From Alteromonadaceae bacterium (lineage in GTDB: Bacteria; Pseudomonadota; Gammaproteobacteria; Enterobacterales; Alteromonadaceae): a DNA stretch of 45,801 bases. The notes under the pieces were generated by a model. It worked only from the letters and a program-made list of their open reading frames with translations, made no database searches and was not told the origin of the DNA. This document shows, piece by piece, positions 42,995 to 45,801 of the stretch. The DNA is taken from the NCBI GenBank assembly GCA_015487235.1, contig WFQC01000158.1, forward strand, positions 1 to 45,801, given 5' to 3'. How positions within the stretch are numbered: the stretch's first letter is position 1; each line of letters opens with the position of its first letter. A program made the position numbers and the translations under genes.

Positions 42995-45220
42995 TTACCA
43001 AGATAAATCAGCAGGATCAACATCAATAGACCAGCGAACTTTATTATTTAAAGGGTTACTTTTAATATTATCTAACAATATTTTTATAGCGAAATGTAAT
43101 GCTTTGCGTTGAGGTGACTGCACAATAAGGTGAAAACGATATTTACCTGCCTTTTTCTCCATTGGTGCAGGAACGGGGCCCGCATACTCACAATGCGCTA
43201 AAGATTGTTGTGTTAAAGCCCGTAAAAAGGCTTCAGGATAATGAGGATAATTTGCTTCTGCACGAATTAAAACTTGGTAACTAAACGGTGGTAATTTTGC
43301 GAGTTTTCTTTCTATTAACGCTTGCTGTGCAAAGTGATGATAGCCATTATGAATTAAATCTTGCAATAATGGATGTTGCGGATAACGTGTTTGTACCAAT
43401 ACTTTGCCCGGTTTACTTGCTCGCCCTGCTCGCCCTGCAACTTGTATCAGCAATTGTGCCATTTGCTCAGCAGCACGAAAATCATAACTAAACAATGCGC
43501 CATCAACATCAAGTACGGCGACTAAAGTAACATCAGGAAAATGATGCCCTTTGGCTAGCATTTGTGTACCTATTAATAATTGGTGCTTTTTGTCGCTAAC
43601 TTCTTGCAATAACTTAGCTAAAGCACCTTTTCGGCGTGTGCTGTCTCGATCAATCCGTACTGCACTGTAATGAGTAAATAATTCACTTAATTTTTGCTCA
43701 AGCTGTTCTGTTCCTTGACCTAGAGGAAGTAAGCGCACACTTCCGCATTGAAAACACTGTTTAGGAACACGTTTTTGGCTACCACAATGATGGCATATAA
43801 GCAGTTGTTGTTGCTGGTGTAAGGTATAGGCTTTATTACAACGTTGGCAAGCAATAATTTCATGACATTCTTGGCAACTTAATGCTGGAGCAAAACCTCG
43901 ACGGTTTAAAAAAATTAAAACCTGTTCTTGGCGAGCTAATGTTTGTTTTATTTCAAATTTAAGTGTTTCAGATAGACCATATTCACTGATTTGCTCTGCC
44001 ATATTAACCAGTTCAATTTTGGCTTCTTTACTTTTACTGGGTCGTTTTAATAAACGATGATGATGATATTTACCAGACAATGCATTGTGTAAACTTTCAA
44101 AGCTGGGTGTAGCACTACCTAAAATAATTGGAATATTGAGTTGTTTTGCTCTTAAAATTGCTAAATCTCGACCATGATAGCGAAAACTGTCTTGTTGTTT
44201 TAATGAATTATCATGTTCTTCATCAACAATAATGATCCCAGCATTCACTAAAGGAGAAAATACGGCTGAACGAGTACCAATAATAATAGCAGCACTACCT
44301 TTTTTAGCAGCCAACCACGTTTGTAATCGCTCACCATCATTCAAACCAGAGTGATGTAAGTAAATAGGTAAATTAAAGCGTTGCTCAAAACGGTTTAAAG
44401 TTTGTGGCGTTAGCCCTATTTCAGGCACAATAACTAATACTTGCTTATTTTGTGCTAATACCGCCTCTATTATTTGTAAGTAAACTTCTGTTTTGCCACT
44501 ACCGGTGATCCCTTCAAGTAAATGACAATGAAACTGGGTTTGGCTTTGTAAAACACTACTAACAACAAGCGCTTGCTCTACCGATAAAGAAAGTTTGTCT
44601 TGTGTATTTAGCTGACAACTACTCCACGTAAAGCTTTTATCTTCTGCTTTTTTGGTGATGATCAGTGTTTTGTTATATAAGCCATTAAGCTGAGCTTTAC
44701 TATAACCTAAACTACGTATTTCAGCCCATGTAATACCTTGATGCTGAGCGATTAATTGATATAAAGCAAACTGTTTAGGCGCCTTTTTTTGCAAGGCTTG
44801 CAATAAAGGTACATCACAACGAGCACTGCTTTTATTAACATGATAGAGTTCTGTGCTTTCAATATCTATCGTTTTACTCTGACGTAGTAATTTAGGTAAG
44901 GCTTGATGAAAAACTTCACCAATAGGGTGATGATAGTATGCCGCACATTGTTGTAAAAAAGTCAGCTCTTGTGATGAAAAAAAATACTCGTCGCTTTGAC
45001 GTGTGGTGATCGCTTTTAGCTTATGCTCAGCAATATCACATTGATCACTAATATGCATAACCACAGCGACTAGGTTACGCCCAGCAAAAGGTACAATAAC
45101 ACGTTCACCTATTTTTAAGGGTGGTGATTGTAGTGCTGCAGGTACCTGATAAGTAAAGAGCTGACGCATAGGAACGGGCACTGCAACCTGTACATAGCAA
45201 GCTGATTTAAGATCTAACAT
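42995..45220 (-). CDS. priA: Primosomal protein N' (replication restart helicase PriA)
   Basis: This 3'-5' DNA helicase recognises stalled forks and reloads the replisome. It has 741 residues, near the usual length. The N-terminal 3'-DNA-binding domain covers about 1-105. Walker A is GITGSGKT (237-244), with DEEHD near 335 and GSATPS near 368. The zinc region has eight Cys arranged as four CxxC pairs (CQECHEIIACQRC and CHHCGSQKRVPKQCFQC) between about 444 and 484. The VAGRAGR motif is near 591. It heads the priA-ftsN-hslVU order known in gammaproteobacteria. Confidence 0.96.
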   Translation of the reverse strand: MLDLKSACYVQVAVPVPMRQLFTYQVPAALQSPPLKIGERVIVPFAGRNLVAVVMHISDQCDIAEHKLKAITTRQSDEYFFSSQELTFLQQCAAYYHHPIGEVFHQALPKLLRQSKTIDIESTELYHVNKSSARCDVPLLQALQKKAPKQFALYQLIAQHQGITWAEIRSLGYSKAQLNGLYNKTLIITKKAEDKSFTWSSCQLNTQDKLSLSVEQALVVSSVLQSQTQFHCHLLEGITGSGKTEVYLQIIEAVLAQNKQVLVIVPEIGLTPQTLNRFEQRFNLPIYLHHSGLNDGERLQTWLAAKKGSAAIIIGTRSAVFSPLVNAGIIIVDEEHDNSLKQQDSFRYHGRDLAILRAKQLNIPIILGSATPSFESLHNALSGKYHHHRLLKRPSKSKEAKIELVNMAEQISEYGLSETLKFEIKQTLARQEQVLIFLNRRGFAPALSCQECHEIIACQRCNKAYTLHQQQQLLICHHCGSQKRVPKQCFQCGSVRLLPLGQGTEQLEQKLSELFTHYSAVRIDRDSTRRKGALAKLLQEVSDKKHQLLIGTQMLAKGHHFPDVTLVAVLDVDGALFSYDFRAAEQMAQLLIQVAGRAGRASKPGKVLVQTRYPQHPLLQDLIHNGYHHFAQQALIERKLAKLPPFSYQVLIRAEANYPHYPEAFLRALTQQSLAHCEYAGPVPAPMEKKAGKYRFHLIVQSPQRKALHFAIKILLDNIKSNPLNNKVRWSIDVDPADLSW

Positions 45221-45346
45221 ATAAGTAATAATGATGGCTCATAGAATTGTTTTACAACACGTTATCATTGTATATTAAGAGTGTTATTCTGAACCTTTAT
45301 AGTTAAAGCCTCAAGAATAAAATAAATTGCCTAAAATAACCCAAGG

Positions 45347-45801
45347 CTAGCGCATTTTAATCCCAGATTCTAACAGGGTTGAACGATAATCATCATCTAG
45401 CCCTGCCATTTTCTTTTTTCGTGCCATGCTAGCTGACTTGGTTGTATCTTGTTTAAATAAAGCCATGGCTATTTTTCTCATCACGTTAAATACAAGCGGC
45501 CCCTGCTGCTTGCGTATCCTTGATTCATCTTCTCTAAACGTCATATCTAACATCCAATGCATGCTTTCAACTTGCCAATGACTGCGAACAGCATTGAGTG
45601 CTTGCTCCGCATCTAAGTTTAAGGAGCTGATATACCATCGAGTTTCTTCAGTATCTTTTCCTGTCGATTTATCATGAACTTGCGCCGTTACTTTAATAAT
45701 ACTGTTAAAACCTGACCACTGATACGCTTTATCTAACCACTTTTTGTCAATCAGCAGTTGTTCACAAATTCTGGTTTCTATACGCCCATGGCCTGTATTT
45801 A
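45347..45801 (-). mobile_element. ISAs1-family transposase, C-terminal part (continues past window edge)
   Basis: The frame is open from the right edge to TAG at 45347-45349, giving about 150 residues of transposase. HGRIETR near the edge, then RWYISSL and VRSHWQVESMHWMLDMTFRED match the C-terminal DDE region of ISAs1/H-repeat transposases, with the catalytic Glu in the HWQVES stretch. No frameshift or internal stop was seen in this part. The ATG at 45560-45562 is internal, not the true start. The left terminal inverted repeat of the IS should lie between 45347 and about 45240, but I could not define it from one end alone. Confidence 0.88.

Overview
The window is an AT-rich stretch of a gammaproteobacterial chromosome. 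Gene content, gene order and protein style point to a marine member of the Alteromonadales, close to Colwellia or Thalassotalea. This is inferred from several things together: the priA-ftsN-hslV-hslU...rraA and hrpB-mrcB orders, many c-di-GMP proteins, periplasmic KatG, an ABC permease/M1 peptidase fusion, and dispersed ACCAA...TTGGT repeats. No database search was run. I see no tRNA, rRNA, CRISPR array or prophage.

Layout. 1-2297 (-): a truncated receiver-receiver-PAS-GGDEF-EAL protein. 2298-2795: intergenic, with a 164-bp MITE-like repeat and a hairpin. 2796-8683 (-): mrcB, hrpB and oxyR. 8849-12267 (+): periplasmic catalase-peroxidase katG, then a dihaem cytochrome c peroxidase. 12301-14233 (+): an AGCS sodium/amino-acid symporter and thpR. 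14376-16841 (-): a small membrane protein, ubiX and mpl. 17092-21576 (+): an ABC ATPase and a giant permease/M1 aminopeptidase fusion. 21790-24548 (+): a 2-keto acid decarboxylase and a MOSC protein. 25144-32493 (+): a nitrate/nitrite assimilation locus of narK, a PP2C phosphatase-kinase fusion, nirB, nirD and an aberrant PhzF-like gene. 32508-33350 (-): a methyltransferase. 33542-36955 (+): hutI and a membrane GGDEF/EAL pseudo-enzyme. 37034-37519 (-): rraA. 38002-40002 (+): a membrane GGDEF-EAL protein. 40121-45220 (-): hslU, hslV, ftsN and priA. 45347-45801 (-): the 3' part of an ISAs1-family transposase that leaves the window.

How the genes work together. The oxyR/katG/peroxidase block looks like a peroxide-defence island placed between hrpB and thpR, which are neighbours in E. 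coli. In the nitrogen locus, both narK and nirB have good sigma-54 (-24/-12) promoter matches. nirB also has a perfect NtrC-type dyad about 115 bp upstream of its -24 element, so the NADH nitrite reductase is probably assimilatory and nitrogen-controlled. A PP2C/kinase fusion lies between transporter and reductase, as reported for Pseudomonas nitrate-assimilation clusters, but no nitrate reductase is present in the window. hslVU has a heat-shock (sigma-32) type promoter.

The most noteworthy items are the NtrC/sigma-54 architecture, the phosphatase-kinase fusion, the PhzF homologue that appears to lack its catalytic Glu, the catalytically dead membrane GGDEF/EAL protein, and the MITE-like repeat family (three copies) with imperfect terminal inverted repeats and a central hairpin.
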